This document shows positions 54,709 to 64,000 of a DNA stretch of 64,000 nucleotides, one piece after another. The translations under genes were made by a program, and so were the position numbers. How positions within the stretch are numbered: the stretch's first letter is position 1; every line of letters starts with the position of its first letter. The DNA is from Rhodocollybia butyracea (Eukaryota > Basidiomycota > Agaricomycetes > Agaricales > Omphalotaceae): the NCBI GenBank assembly GCA_015501585.1, contig JADNRY010000032.1:62001-126000 (forward strand), read 5' to 3'. The notes under the pieces are model-generated. The model did no database searches, had not been told where the DNA came from, and saw only the letters and a list, made by a program, of their open reading frames with translations.

Positions 54709-55333
54709 GTGAGAGACCAGCGTCCAAGATATTTTTCAAATGAGGATCATCTACAGCAAATGCAGGAGTGGCCTGCAAGAGAATGGCATTGAGATTTTGC
54801 GTCTCATATGCCCACTCAGCGAAGCTAACGTCTATTCCCAATTTAGCACCCATCACTTCTTGTCGCATCTTCCCTTCCCATCCCTTTTTCAAGACCAACC
54901 CTGCAAGCTCGGAAAGGTACTCTTTAAGCGTGAGCTTGTCAATTCGTGTCTGGCTTGCGGTGTACCATTGGATCAGGATTGGTTCCCACATTTCATCAGC
55001 AACAAAACTGACGATGTCATCCTTGGTGCAAGTGGCATTGTTTTTCAGATATCGCTCACATGCTCGACGCCATTGCTGGAGAATTAGAGGAGTAATTGTG
55101 CCTGCTTCAAGAATAGGACAACGGTCTGACTTGGGATGTGTAATTACAGCGAGTTGCGGTGGCATGGTGAGAGAACGATTTTTTGATGGAATTGGTTCAG
55201 TTTCTGAGTCAGATTCGTAAGACGTGTGTGTGAGCGGAGGTAGTACTGAGGTAGGAGCCTGTGGTGTTACAGGTCGAGAGGACGGTGGAGACGATAATGG
55301 TGACAGAGACGGTGATGTTCGCTGTGGCGTCAA
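54709..55333 (-). pseudogene. Chromovirus gag, N-terminal part
   Basis: Starts at 55333 (MTPQRTSPSLSPLSSPPSSR, a Ser/Pro/Thr-rich leader). It runs through a gag-like helical region (ITPLILQQWRRACERYLKNN, FVADEMWEPILIQWYTASQ, LTLKEYLSELAGLVLKKGWE) to LKNILDAGLS, where the hAT-like element begins. Gag forms the virus-like particle around the retrotransposon RNA. Truncated by the insertion; the knuckle-bearing part continues beyond it. Confidence 0.8.
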
Positions 55334-55445
55334 GTTGACCGGTAATGCTGTTTCGAGCCTGGCTTGTTTACTCGTACAGAGAGGAGTCGGTGTTGTCGGC
55401 TTTCGGCGAGACAGTTTGAAGACTGTTCACTATTAAAAAAAAAAG

Positions 55446-55692
55446 TGAAAGGCTGCTGGATGTAGCCTCACTAATTCAGACCGAATAATAGGAACGGGCT
55501 TTGATCTATTAGTACTTGTCAGTAGTGGTACAGTAAAGAGAAGTGAAGTGAGAATGAGACCTATTAGTACTTGTCAGTAGTGGTACGGTAAAGAGAAGTG
55601 AAGAATAGGTAATTGAAATAAGCCTTGAGTCCGGGCCAGTAAATACTGTAATTCTAAGTCTAAATGTTGTAGTATGCGCCGCCATACTTACA
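55446..55692 (-). repeat. 5' LTR of the chromovirus
   Basis: 247 bp, identical to the 3' LTR except at three bases (near AATTGAAATAAGCC and GAGTCCGGGCC). It carries the same internal 53-bp duplication. It is followed by the ACAAT target duplication and host DNA containing the family C promoter block. Confidence 0.92.
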
Positions 55693-55734
55693 ACAATCCA
55701 GCTGTATGAGAGGAGCGTTGGAAGATACCAGAAA

Positions 55735-55810
55735 CAAAGCGGCGCGAGACGAGGGAACTGAACCAGCAGTTGGGGAAGAGTTTGCTCTTTCGTTTCATTT
55801 TTATCCCTTG
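55735..55810 (-). promoter_or_regulatory. Displaced promoter block of C3
   Basis: Same block as upstream of C1 (34134-34210) and C2 (35970-36038): AGCGGCGCGAGACGAGG, GAACTGAACCAGCAGTTGGG, AAGAGTTTGCTC, TTCGTTTCATTTTTATCC. Here it lies about 6 kb from the C3 start codon because the chromovirus inserted between them. Upstream DNA to about 55960 (CTTTTCGGTGCAACTTCCCC) still matches the C1/C2 flanks. Confidence 0.55.
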
Positions 55811-56816
55811 ATACTTACATAAAATGATATTGCAGAAAAGATTTACTATCGATTATGTATTGCAAATTGACGAAATGTATCCTGGACCTGCCCTGGACTA
55901 TTCAGAATGGGGAGATAGAATCCGCATCGTCATGCTTTTCGGTGCAACTTCCCCAGACTTTTTCCCTACCTCTCCCCTGGCCCTCCCCCTCCAGCCCCCT
56001 CCCTTCCCATACTTACACTGGCAGGGAGATGCTAAAACGTGTAGCCTACATTGGTGTCCACTTCTATACTTACAAGCTGCTACTGTAGCTGCCATTCCGC
56101 CTGCTTCGCCGTCTCTTGGCCTACCTCATAACTAAACTCAACCACTTGGCACTTTCCTCTCCAGACCCGCCGCCTTGAACTGTCCCTCAAGCGCTTTTCT
56201 TATGCTGTCTACTCGCCGCGAGCAGTGCTCACCACTATGTGATTGCACAGGATTTCAAAGATTTCAAAGATCTCTATTGCTCACAAAATTTTTCGTATGT
56301 GCGTATCAAGAGTAATCAAAGTATATCAAGGCAGTGAAGTCGAAGATGTCCGTGCAATCGGAAACCCCAGATTATTTTTCTCAACAGGAAACAGCAGAAC
56401 GGACAGAGAGGATTTAGCTGGTTCCTTCAGAACTTAGCTCTCAAATATTTTTAATTCGTGGTTGCTTTTGCGGTAGTTTCAGCCTGTTTCAGCGCATATG
56501 TATATAGTAATCTAATACTCGGGCGAAGCTTTCCTATCAGAATTGGAACCGGGGTCAGCTGGTGGCTGACTTTGACTGAAACTTTGATCAAAATTGCCGG
56601 TATACGCACGACTCGTTGTAGCATAAAGACAGTAAGTAGTAAGTTGTTCAAAATTTCCCCCACTTCTGGAAAGTTCAATCACTCTGCTGGTCAGAGTAGG
56701 CACATACTAAAAAATCCTCCTTCACTAAAACGCCATCCCATAACACTCCCGCTCCAGCTCCATTCGACATCGTTCTCTCGAGTTCACCTCCGAGTCTGTC
56801 CTCTACACTTGCTCAT
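55811..56816. other. Intergenic, promoter side of D1
   Basis: 55811-56000 is residual family C upstream DNA. From about 56230 the sequence belongs to the repeated D unit: GGATTTCAAAGAT (56250, also 59645), GAAACTTTGATCAAAATTGCCG (56578, also 60018), CCCCCACTTCTGGAAAG (56658, also 60095) and CATTCGACATCGTTC (56761, also 60200, and 62005 as CTACATCGTCC). It is probably the D gene promoter. Confidence 0.5.
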
Positions 56817-57433
56817 ATGCGCTTCACCATTCCCTTCGCTTCCGTCCTCCTAGTCGCCTCTCTCAGCTGTATATGGGCCACGCCTATCGCTGTAAGTAGT
56901 AGGCTCTTTGATTTCAATGCGCAACCAGGGAGCTGATTTCAATATAGATGGATCGCGGTAGCATGATACAACAGCGTTCCGAGTCTCACTTGAGCGAGCG
57001 AGCAACGGAAATTCACGCTCACGCTCCAATCCAGGGCGGCAGCCCGCTGGGGAAGAGAGGCCAGAAGCCAGGCAAGTTGTTCAAGCCCAAGAAGCATGTG
57101 ACCAACGCAAACGTTAAAGAAAGCGTTCAAGTCAGGTATGGTGAAGTCAAGTCTTTCAAATTGATCCAGGCGACAAAGGACGATGTGGATAGGCCGGTTT
57201 GTGACTTCATAAAGGAAGGTTTCCGCAAGAAGGGCATCACCGTTGACATGCTCGAACCTGAGTCGACCAATCCAATCCGTGTGGGTACCATCGCGGTGTT
57301 TGAATTCAAGCTCAAGGACAACAGTGATCCTGAGTACGAAGGAGATGCATATATTGGCACCTGGAATCCTAAAACGAGCCGTGGTAGATTGGCGCAATTA
57401 TTTTATGATAACCAGGCCAAGAACAAGGCATAA
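56817..57433 (+). CDS. Family D small secreted protein, copy D1
   Basis: Two exons. Exon 1 (56817-56891, 25 codons) is exactly a signal peptide: MRFTIPFASVLLVASLS then CIWATPIA. A 56-bp intron (GTAAGT...ATATAG, 56892-56947, phase 0) separates it from exon 2 (56948-57433). The product is 186 residues. The mature part starts with a variable, Gln/Ser/His-rich segment (MIQQRSESHLSERATEIH), then a lysine/glycine-rich stretch (GKRGQKPGKLFKPKKH). The conserved domain follows: SFKLIQATKDDVDRPVCDF, IKEGFRKKGITV, EPESTNPIRVGTIAVFEFKL, AYIGTWNPKTSRG. One cysteine only in the mature part. No known domain. D2 confirms the intron and frame. Inferred to be secreted, function unknown. Confidence 0.75.
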
Positions 57434-57568
57434 TGCATAAGTTTTTGTTGTAACCGTATGAAATTACTTCCGTAAATCATGTGAGTGGTGGCAGCGGACC
57501 GGGATCCCAACTTTCATACTCGCGTGAAATCCTCTCATCTTCAGCCGACCTTTCCATGTCTCGTTGGT
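57434..57568. other. 3' flank of D1
   Basis: Contains GTAACCGTATG, AAATTACTTCCGTAAATCATG and AGCGGACCGGGATCC, found again downstream of D2 (60945-60990) and D3 (62730-62820). It marks the end of the repeated D unit body before the Mutator-like insertion. Confidence 0.5.
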
Positions 57569-58481
57569 TAGGCTCGCTAGCCAGCCGTTCTCCGATATTT
57601 CAAATATGAAATCACATGCTGCTACCGCTATTAGCATGTTCGGAGAACGGCTGGAACGGAATCTGCGTCACCAACCGAGTCACAAATTTGTGACTTTGAC
57701 TTAAAATTTTTTTTTCTTTTTACCCTCACTTGCTCCCATCGCGACAGCGTAAAGTACAACGTCCGACTGCATTAACCTCCGAATATACCTCAATAATGGT
57801 TCTGGACCCCGTTCAAGCTGTTTCTCGACTAGGTTACTTGGAATTCAAGATACATAGCAGGATCCTTTCGCTGTTGTGTTCAAGTTCCTCAAAATGTCTC
57901 CAATCCTCTCACAATTAGAGGTAAAAATCAAGTAAACATACCCGATACGGCCCCCCGTTAATCTATTTGCCTCTCTGCTGGCTATACTTTGTGTATTTTC
58001 GATCTAAAAAGATTCTCTCATATTCAATTGGTGGGTCTGTAACCGCTTTTGTGGTCTCGCTTTTTGGTAAAGAGCACCTCTATAAACTCAAATGTAAGCT
58101 TCCAAGGCTGTCCACTGATATTTGCTGGTTCAATTGCAGATTTTCGGCTCATTTTTGCCAATTTTGTGTCTCATTCAAGTTCGGTGTGTCTATTTCTGTT
58201 CTAATAGCAATTTCCTAACTTAGAACAATGGTACGAGTCTGTCTACCTACTTTTTATCTGGGCATTTTCCAACGAGGGAGTCCCGCACACAAAATTGTGA
58301 TTTCACGACGGTTGATGAGATGAAATTTTTCTAAGTTAAAGTCACAAAATTGTGACTCGGTTGGTGACGCGGAAGCCGTTCCAGTCCTTCTGTAGTCACC
58401 TCAGCTCAGCTGTTTACCCTGAGCGCAATTCAAATTTATTTGAATTGGGTGGCGACAGAACGGACTGGCAACGCGAGTCTA
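57569..58481. mobile_element. 913-bp Mutator-like non-autonomous element
   Basis: Flanked by a perfect 9-bp duplication CTCGTTGGT (57560-57568 and 58482-58490), typical of Mutator-like elements. Long imperfect inverted ends start TAGGCTCGC..GCCAG.CCGTTCT at the left and TAGACTCGC..GCCAGTCCGTTCT at the right. They include a well-matched inner stretch GCGTCACCAACCGAGTCACA (57666-57685 and the complement near 58346-58365), each next to a palindrome GTCACAAATTTGTGAC or its variant. The interior (57740-58310) has no recognisable transposase. The empty site is preserved downstream of D3 (near 62895, CATGTCTCTTTGGTATTC), which supports insertion into the D1 unit. Confidence 0.88.
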
Positions 58482-60259
58482 CTCGTTGGTATCCAAAACG
58501 CCTTTCCGCCTAGCGTGTGCGGACTGGAGAATAATGGCAGAGACCTAGGCTGAGCTCTTACCCAAGACCCATATGCGTTTCGACCTAGTGTTTCCGATTT
58601 TTTTTTTCAGAAATCTCAACTTTTACTCGAACTTGCATTCTCGTTCAGGAACCTACACACTTCCAGGCCGATTATACACACCATTTACACCTACACCACT
58701 GTCATCGGCACGCGAAGACGGCGACTTGCTTCATCTGAACATGTTCCAATCTGTCGTTCGCCGCATCTTCGCGCCATGCGTCCAGACTGGAACAACTTAA
58801 TCACCACCCGTTTCACGAGAGACTCGCAGCTTTCTGCCCCTGCTTTTGCGCAAACCAGAGCAACATCCGAAATGAGACTGTGTAGAACGGAGAGTACCAC
58901 TCGGCTGAGAAAGAACAGAGCAGGTGGTAAACCGGTAACGCCTTGACCAAGCTTGTCTTGTCTGGGTTCGAATCGACATCGCCGGTATCGCTATCCCTGT
59001 CCACAAATTTTTCCAAATCTCAGAGGCTACCTACTTTCGATATTGGGATCTTGTATGCTGTTATCGCGGCTTTACTGCGTTTGAATGAGCTTACAAAAGG
59101 ACTTCCTGGCGACTCGGAGGTGTGTTTCGATGCACTGGACCTGTGCGTTTGTCATAACCGAACTGACTTTTTTTTCGTAGGATGCGTTGGTCGGCCAGGA
59201 ATTCTTCACCCGACTCTCTCGCCCCATTCCATTCATCTGTGTCATCCTGACTATATAATCGCCGGGTGTTCATGCGACAATGTTAAAATTTGCTTCCTCT
59301 AAGCAATAGGCAGCGTCAGCGCCCCAAAGTTCCCTTGGCCGCTGTCCATAACCGAACACACTCGCTCGACCCGCCATCAACGATACCCTGGTACACTACC
59401 ACTCTCTCATTATCCCATCATCCCATCTACTTCGCCGTCTTCTTGGCCTACCTCATACCTCATACCCAACAATCCCGCCTCTCTCGAGTCTTGACCAAAG
59501 TCGACAACTTTACTCTCCAGACCTGCCTTGACCTGTCCTCCAAACACCTTTCTTACGCTGTCTCCTTGGCCAGAGAAATCGCAAGAACGTGTAACATCGT
59601 GTAACGCGGTCTTCAAGGGTCCTCGCCACCATGTGACTACCCAGGATTTCAAAGATATCTCAGTCTGTGGATCACAATTTTGTTTCATCTGTCCCTAGAA
59701 TCAGAAACCCCGCTCACTCGGATCCTTGAGAGCCATTTTTTTCGCAACGAGCAATAACAGAAAACTTCTCAGCGGACAGAAAGAGAGAAAGGTAAATTTA
59801 GCTGCTTTTTCTTCTGTCAGCGGGGCATCTGAATCCACGTGTCTGTGGCGGGCTCAAAGAAGCTCAAAGACTTGAATCGTATTCAACTATTATTCGCAGT
59901 TGCGCGACATTTTAATTTTTTTACACATAAGTATTGAAATCTACCAAGTTACTCGGGTGGAGCTTTCTTAAGCGGGCCTATCAGAATTGAAACCGGGGTG
60001 GCCGACTTCGACTGAAACTTTGATCAAAATTGCCGATACACGCACGAGATAAACTGTTAAACTGTTAAAGACTGCTTGACTTGTTCGAATTTTCCCCCAC
60101 TTCTGGAAAGCTTAATCACTCTGCACTCTGCTGGTCAGAGTGGGTACTAAAAAAGAAAATCCTGCTCCACTAAAATCCTATCCCACTACACTCCCGCCCC
60201 ATTCGACATCGTTCCCTCGAGTTCACCTCTCTGTCCTGTACACTTGACCATCACTTGCG
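58482..60259. other. Spacer of the D repeat unit
   Basis: No gene is called. Blocks recur downstream of D2 and D3: GACTTGCTTCATCTGAACATG (58726; 63137), ACTCGCAGCTTTCTGCCCCTG (58824; 61178; 63185), CCAGGAATTCTTCACCCGAC (59194; 61617; 63296), CCATCAACGATACCCTGGTA (59375; 61838; 63410). Open frames here are not conserved between units. 60000-60259 is the D2 promoter region. Confidence 0.5.
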
Positions 60260-60912
60260 ATGCGCTTCACCATTCCCTTCGCTTCCGTTCTTCTCGTTGC
60301 CTCCCTCAGCTTCATATGGGCAACGCCTATCGCTGTGAGTAATCAGCTGTTTGATTCCAATGCGCAACCTGGGGGCTGATTTCAATATAGGTGGATCGTG
60401 GTAGCGAGATACAACAGCGTTCCGACTCTTCCGAGTCTCACTTGAATTCGGGAGCGACGGGAATTCACCCAATTGAGGCTCGCGCTCCAGTTCAGGGTGA
60501 CGGCCCGCTGAAAAAGCAGGGGGATGGATTGAACACAGGCCAGACGAAAGACGAGCCCGAGCCCGAGTCGAAGAAGAAGAAGTCGAAGAAGAAGCCGCGT
60601 GTGACTGGCCCGAGTGGTCCAGTCTCGCATTTCGAATTGACCCAGGCGACATCAAAGGATGTGGATAAGCAGATTCAGAAGTTCGTACAGGAAGGTTTCC
60701 GCGAAAATGGCATCACCACCCTCGTGCGCCCCCCGAAGTCGACCAGTCTAGTCCCTTTGGGTAACGAAGCGAAGTTCGAGCTCAAGTTCAAATCAAGTAT
60801 GGATTCCAAGTACAAAGGGTATACACTTCTAATTACTGGCACCTGGGATCCTAACACGGGTGGTAAAATGTACAATGGGGAGGAGCTGTTTTATGCTAGC
60901 AAACTTAAGTAG
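60260..60912 (+). CDS. Family D small secreted protein, copy D2
   Basis: Same two-exon structure as D1. Exon 1 (60260-60334) encodes MRFTIPFASVLLVASLS then FIWATPIA. The 56-bp intron has a GTGAGT donor and ATATAG acceptor. Exon 2 (60391-60912) starts VDRGSEIQQ. The product is 198 residues. The mature N-terminal region is longer and more charged than in D1 (DEPEPESKKKKSKKKPRV). The conserved part reads SHFELTQATSKDVDKQIQKF, QEGFRENGITTLVRPPKS, GNEAKFELKFKSSMDSKYKG, ITGTWDPNTGGKMY, NGEELFYASKLK. It has no mature cysteine. The acidic-then-basic linker could mimic a nuclear localisation signal, which is inference. Intact. Confidence 0.75.
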
Positions 60913-62099
60913 CCAATACTTTTTGATGCTGTAACCGTATGCGAATTCAGTTGCCTTCAAGTTGTATCATTATGGAAATTACTTCCATAAATCATGTGAG
61001 CGGCCTCATCTGATCTCTGATCCCTGTCCAGCAGCTTGGAGGCTTTGGGGAACACCTTCCAGACTTCGATCACACACTACCGTTAGTGAAATTTTTGGAC
61101 ATCCTCTCGGTATCCAATCTGCCTAGCTGTTGCTTCACTCGATTACAACCTATTACAACCCATTTCTCAGACTCACAGCTCCCTACCCCTGCTGTTGCGC
61201 AGAAGCATCTCGAAATCAGAGTCAGCTTTCGAAGCGAGATTGTGTGGAACGGAAAGTGCAACTTGGCTGTGAAAGATCTTAGGGGGGGCTCCTAGGGTGC
61301 TTGCACAGTTTACCAGTCTGACCAAGCTTGTCTTGTCTGAGTTCACAGTCATCCCCGGGATCATGCCAGTTCGTTATTCCTCTTCCGAATCCGAGAAGTT
61401 ACCTACTTTCGATGTTAGGATTCTGTATGCGGTTATCGCAGTTTTACCGGTTTGAGAGGGCTGAGGATGATCTATATAAATATACAAGCCTACGAAAGAA
61501 TTTCCTGACAAGGTGTGTTTCGACGCACTGTGCGCTGTGCGTGTATCACAACCGAACTGTTAACTGAATTGTTTCTTTCTTAGGACATGTTGGCCAGCGC
61601 TGCGGCTGCAGCCTTGGCCGGGAATCATCCACCCGACTCTCTCGTCGCCTCGCTCCATTCATCTGTGTCATTTAGTTGAGGATTACGAGTTCATGCGACA
61701 ATGTCAAAATCTACTGACTCTAAGCAAATATCTCATAGGTAACGTCGTCAACGCCTCAAATTTTCCTGTAGATACTTCAACTTTAACTTTTGATCTTTTC
61801 CCCCTCCATAACTGAACACACTCGCTCAACCTGCTTATCAACGATACCCTGGTACACTACTACTCCCACTACCACTCTCTCATTATCTCATCATCCCATC
61901 ATCCCATCTGCTCCGCCGTCTTGGCCTACCTCACACCCAGAGTAGGCACTAGAAAACTCTGCTCTACTACAATCTCCTCCCATCACATCACATTACACTC
62001 TCGCTACATTCTACATCGTCCTCTCAAGTTCACCTTTCCGTCCTGCGCACTCTCCGTCCCGTACACTTAATCATCACTTTCAATTCACGATGCGCTTCA
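60913..62099. other. Spacer downstream of D2
   Basis: Repeat-unit spacer corresponding to 57434-57560 plus 58720-59480 without the Mutator-like insertion. It then runs into the D3 promoter side. It contains two short CTGCGGCTGCAGCC-type tracts near 61598. No gene is called. Confidence 0.5.
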
Positions 62100-62733
62100 C
62101 AACCCGCAGCCCCCTTCCCTTCCGTCCTCCTGGCCTCCCTCAGTTGCATATGGGCAACGCCTATCGCTGTGAGTAATAGACTGTTTGATTTCAATGCGCA
62201 ACCAGGGGGGCTGATTTCAAGATAGGTGGATCGGGGTAGCATGATACAACACGGCGTGTTCCTTGAACAAAAGCGCTCAGCGCTGGGCACTCATGCCATT
62301 GAGGCTCGTGCTCCAATTCCGGGCGACGGCCCACCCTGGGGAGGGGCAGGATGGCGTCGCACAGGATCCCGGGAAGGAGAAGGCGCCTGTGAAGGCCGGC
62401 GCGAGTAAAGCTGGTTGGTGAAGCTTTGAAGTCCCAAATTTCAAATCCACCCATACGACGCCAAACGCACCTCCTGATCATGATCAGGCAATGAAGGAGC
62501 GGGCTCGAAAGCTTATAGAAAAGGCTCTCCGCGGGAATACACAAGCATAAGATCACCGTTACCGTGCCTCTCCCTACGGCCAGTCAACTCGCTGTGAATC
62601 CCGACTCGGACGTGATCGATCATTGTGAAGTTCAAGCTCAGGCTCGAGCGTGAAAGAGATAAAGTTAGATCCTAAAACGAACCGTAGTGAACTGTACAAG
62701 AAAGGTCTAGCTATTATTTTAGTGCTGTAGCCG
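62100..62733 (+). pseudogene. Family D secreted protein, copy D3 (pseudogene)
   Basis: Begins ATGCGCTTCAC like D1/D2, but the signal-peptide exon carries an indel, so it reads MRFTTRSPLPFRPPG and the frame of the family (recoverable as LHMGNAY versus IWATPIA) is lost. The intron signals (GTGAGT at about 62170, AAGATAG near 62225) remain. Exon 2 reads MDRGSMIQHGVF, then THAIEARAPIPGDGP and stops at 62406. Further homology (GATCACCGTTACCGTGCC, ATCCTAAAACGAACCGTAG) is visible to about 62733 in mixed frames. Clearly dead. Confidence 0.75.
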
Positions 62734-64000
62734 TATCCCATCAGTTACCTTCTATGAAAATTATTTCTCTAACTATGAGGACGCGAATAAATCATGTGAG
62801 CGTAGCGGCGGACCGGGATCCGTTCACTTTCAGCGCCTTCAGTGTCAACACCCACTCGGACATCCTCTCATCCTCGGCCAATCTTTTCCATGTCTCTTTG
62901 GTATTCAAAACGCTTTTACACCTAGCGATGCGACCTTTCGAATCCCAGCAGCCTGTCTTTGTGGGATCGGAAACACACGGGACTGGAGAATACAAGGCCA
63001 TCGGTAGAAACTGGCAGGAACCTGGGCCAAGCTCTTACACAGAAGACCCGTATGTCTTTTCGCTATTCTACATACTTCCTGCAAGTTGATGTGCTGCTAG
63101 CTACTTGCAATTGCATCTACCAACGCGAAGATGACAACTTGCTTCATCTCGACGTGTTCTGCAACTGGAACAACTCGATTACAACTCGCAGTTCCCTACC
63201 CGTTTTACTGACTTATCACAGCCGAACTGTCAACTGACTTTTTTTCTTTGTTAGAACATGTTGATCAGTGCTGCAGCTGCAGCTGTGCAGCCTTGGCCGG
63301 GAATCATTCACCCGACTCTCTCGCCTCATTCAGCGCCCCAAGGTTTCCTTGGCCGCCGTCTAGACACTGCGATCCTTTTCCCCCATACCGAACACGCTCG
63401 CTCATCCTGCCATCAACGATACCCTCGGTACACTACTCCCACTACTCTCTCATATGTATCCCATCATCCCATCGCCAGCCCCAGCATGCACAGTAGTTTA
63501 TTCCAGACCCGTTTCGGCCCCAACTGTTCTCCAAATACGCCCCGCGCGCGTGGTTTTCGGTTGTCCTGCATGAGTCGCCGCGAGAAAGAATGCGTTCCGG
63601 ATGTGCATGAGTATATGGCGAGCTGGGAGGAGTACCTGCCTCGGGCTTAGGGTTTGCGGAGGCGTTTGTGTGCCGGAGGGCGGGGATGGGGGGCGATTGG
63701 TGTAGGAAGAATTTAATGGGAAGGTGGGAGGAGGAGGAGGATAAGATCGTTGTACGTGTGTTCTCTACTTCTTTTACTCTGGAATCTGACTTGGACAACC
63801 TCTTCACCTAGAGTTACTTTACCGCTTGCCCGCTTGGAACCACTTCCGTTGACGTCTCAAATCTCTCTGAAAAGTACGACATTATGAACACATCGAAGAC
63901 ACTGGCGTATGATGAATCTTCTACATGCGGCCTCCTTCTGCATGTACCTCATCGTATTCTCTTTTACGATCCAATATGTGGTATCAATATATCGCCCGTT
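62734..64000. other. Spacer downstream of D3 to the window end
   Basis: 62750-63500 repeats the unit spacer seen after D1 and D2, here with the uninterrupted Mutator target site. 63480-63720 has an open plus-strand segment (63258-63650) that is not conserved in the other units. 63805-63990 matches 37395-37580 and runs off the window. No gene is supported. Confidence 0.45.

Larger units (their letters stand above)
49771..55692 (-). mobile_element. Ty3/gypsy chromovirus (LTR retrotransposon), degenerate
   Basis: Complete insertion on the minus strand with 247-bp LTRs, a 5-bp target duplication ACAAT on both sides (49766-49770 and 55693-55697), a polypurine tract (AAAAACGGGGGAG, complement of 50018-50030) and gag-pol in the order gag, protease, reverse transcriptase, RNase H, integrase, chromodomain. 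The two LTRs differ at three positions, so insertion was recent. Yet the coding region has several frameshifts, an in-frame TGA, an integrase deletion and a nested 614-bp element, so it cannot be autonomous. It landed about 24 bases upstream of the C3 start codon and separated the gene from its promoter block. The primer-binding site was not recognised. Confidence 0.92.

Noticed and set aside
57569..58481. A gene inside the Mutator-like element (open frame 57967-58218)
   Set aside because: 83 codons with no transposase motif and AT-rich composition; most likely chance.

Overview
The window is nuclear DNA of a filamentous basidiomycete, most likely an agaricomycete. The evidence is short GT-AG introns of about 45-70 bases throughout, a FunK1-type protein kinase remnant, a JmjC-like gene, a chromodomain Ty3/gypsy element, and several families of small secreted proteins. 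It is a gene-poor, repeat-rich accessory region around one housekeeping gene, SEC31.

Layout. From 1 to 18.0 kb there is a cluster of four copies of a secreted-protein family (A1-A4). Only A3 is intact. The copies sit among at least six copies of a dispersed 250-450 bp repeat. The same stretch holds a broken FunK1 kinase next to a GC-rich inverted-repeat element, a secreted-protein gene with two in-frame introns (10942-11853), and a probable beta-trefoil protein remnant near 14 kb. An intron-containing tRNA-Cys(GCA) lies at 18.5 kb. SEC31 (COPII coat) occupies 19225-24440 on the minus strand. From 25.2 to 33.3 kb lie two same-strand multi-exon genes, a complete DDE integrase and a JmjC-like protein truncated at its 3' end. 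They may belong to one mobile or formerly mobile unit.

From 33.3 to 55.8 kb a second secreted-protein family (C1-C4) is heavily invaded. C3 is split by a 2.65-kb inverted-terminal-repeat element and separated from its promoter by a 5.9-kb chromovirus, which itself carries a 614-bp hAT-like element in gag. Beside C3 lies a 4.9-kb element with the same 11-bp termini as the 2.65-kb one. Its body is two oppositely oriented arrays of a 308-bp satellite made of two ~154-bp halves. From 56 to 63.6 kb a third secreted-protein family is triplicated in tandem (D1, D2 intact; D3 a pseudogene), and a 913-bp Mutator-like element with a 9-bp target duplication lies downstream of D1.

The secreted families share an architecture: an N-terminal signal peptide followed by a small, lysine-rich or acidic body that I do not recognise. 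In C and D an intron falls right after the signal peptide. They look like candidate effector-type secreted proteins expanding and decaying among transposons; that role is inference. Gene models are read by eye from splice signals and frames, so exon edges may be off by a few bases.
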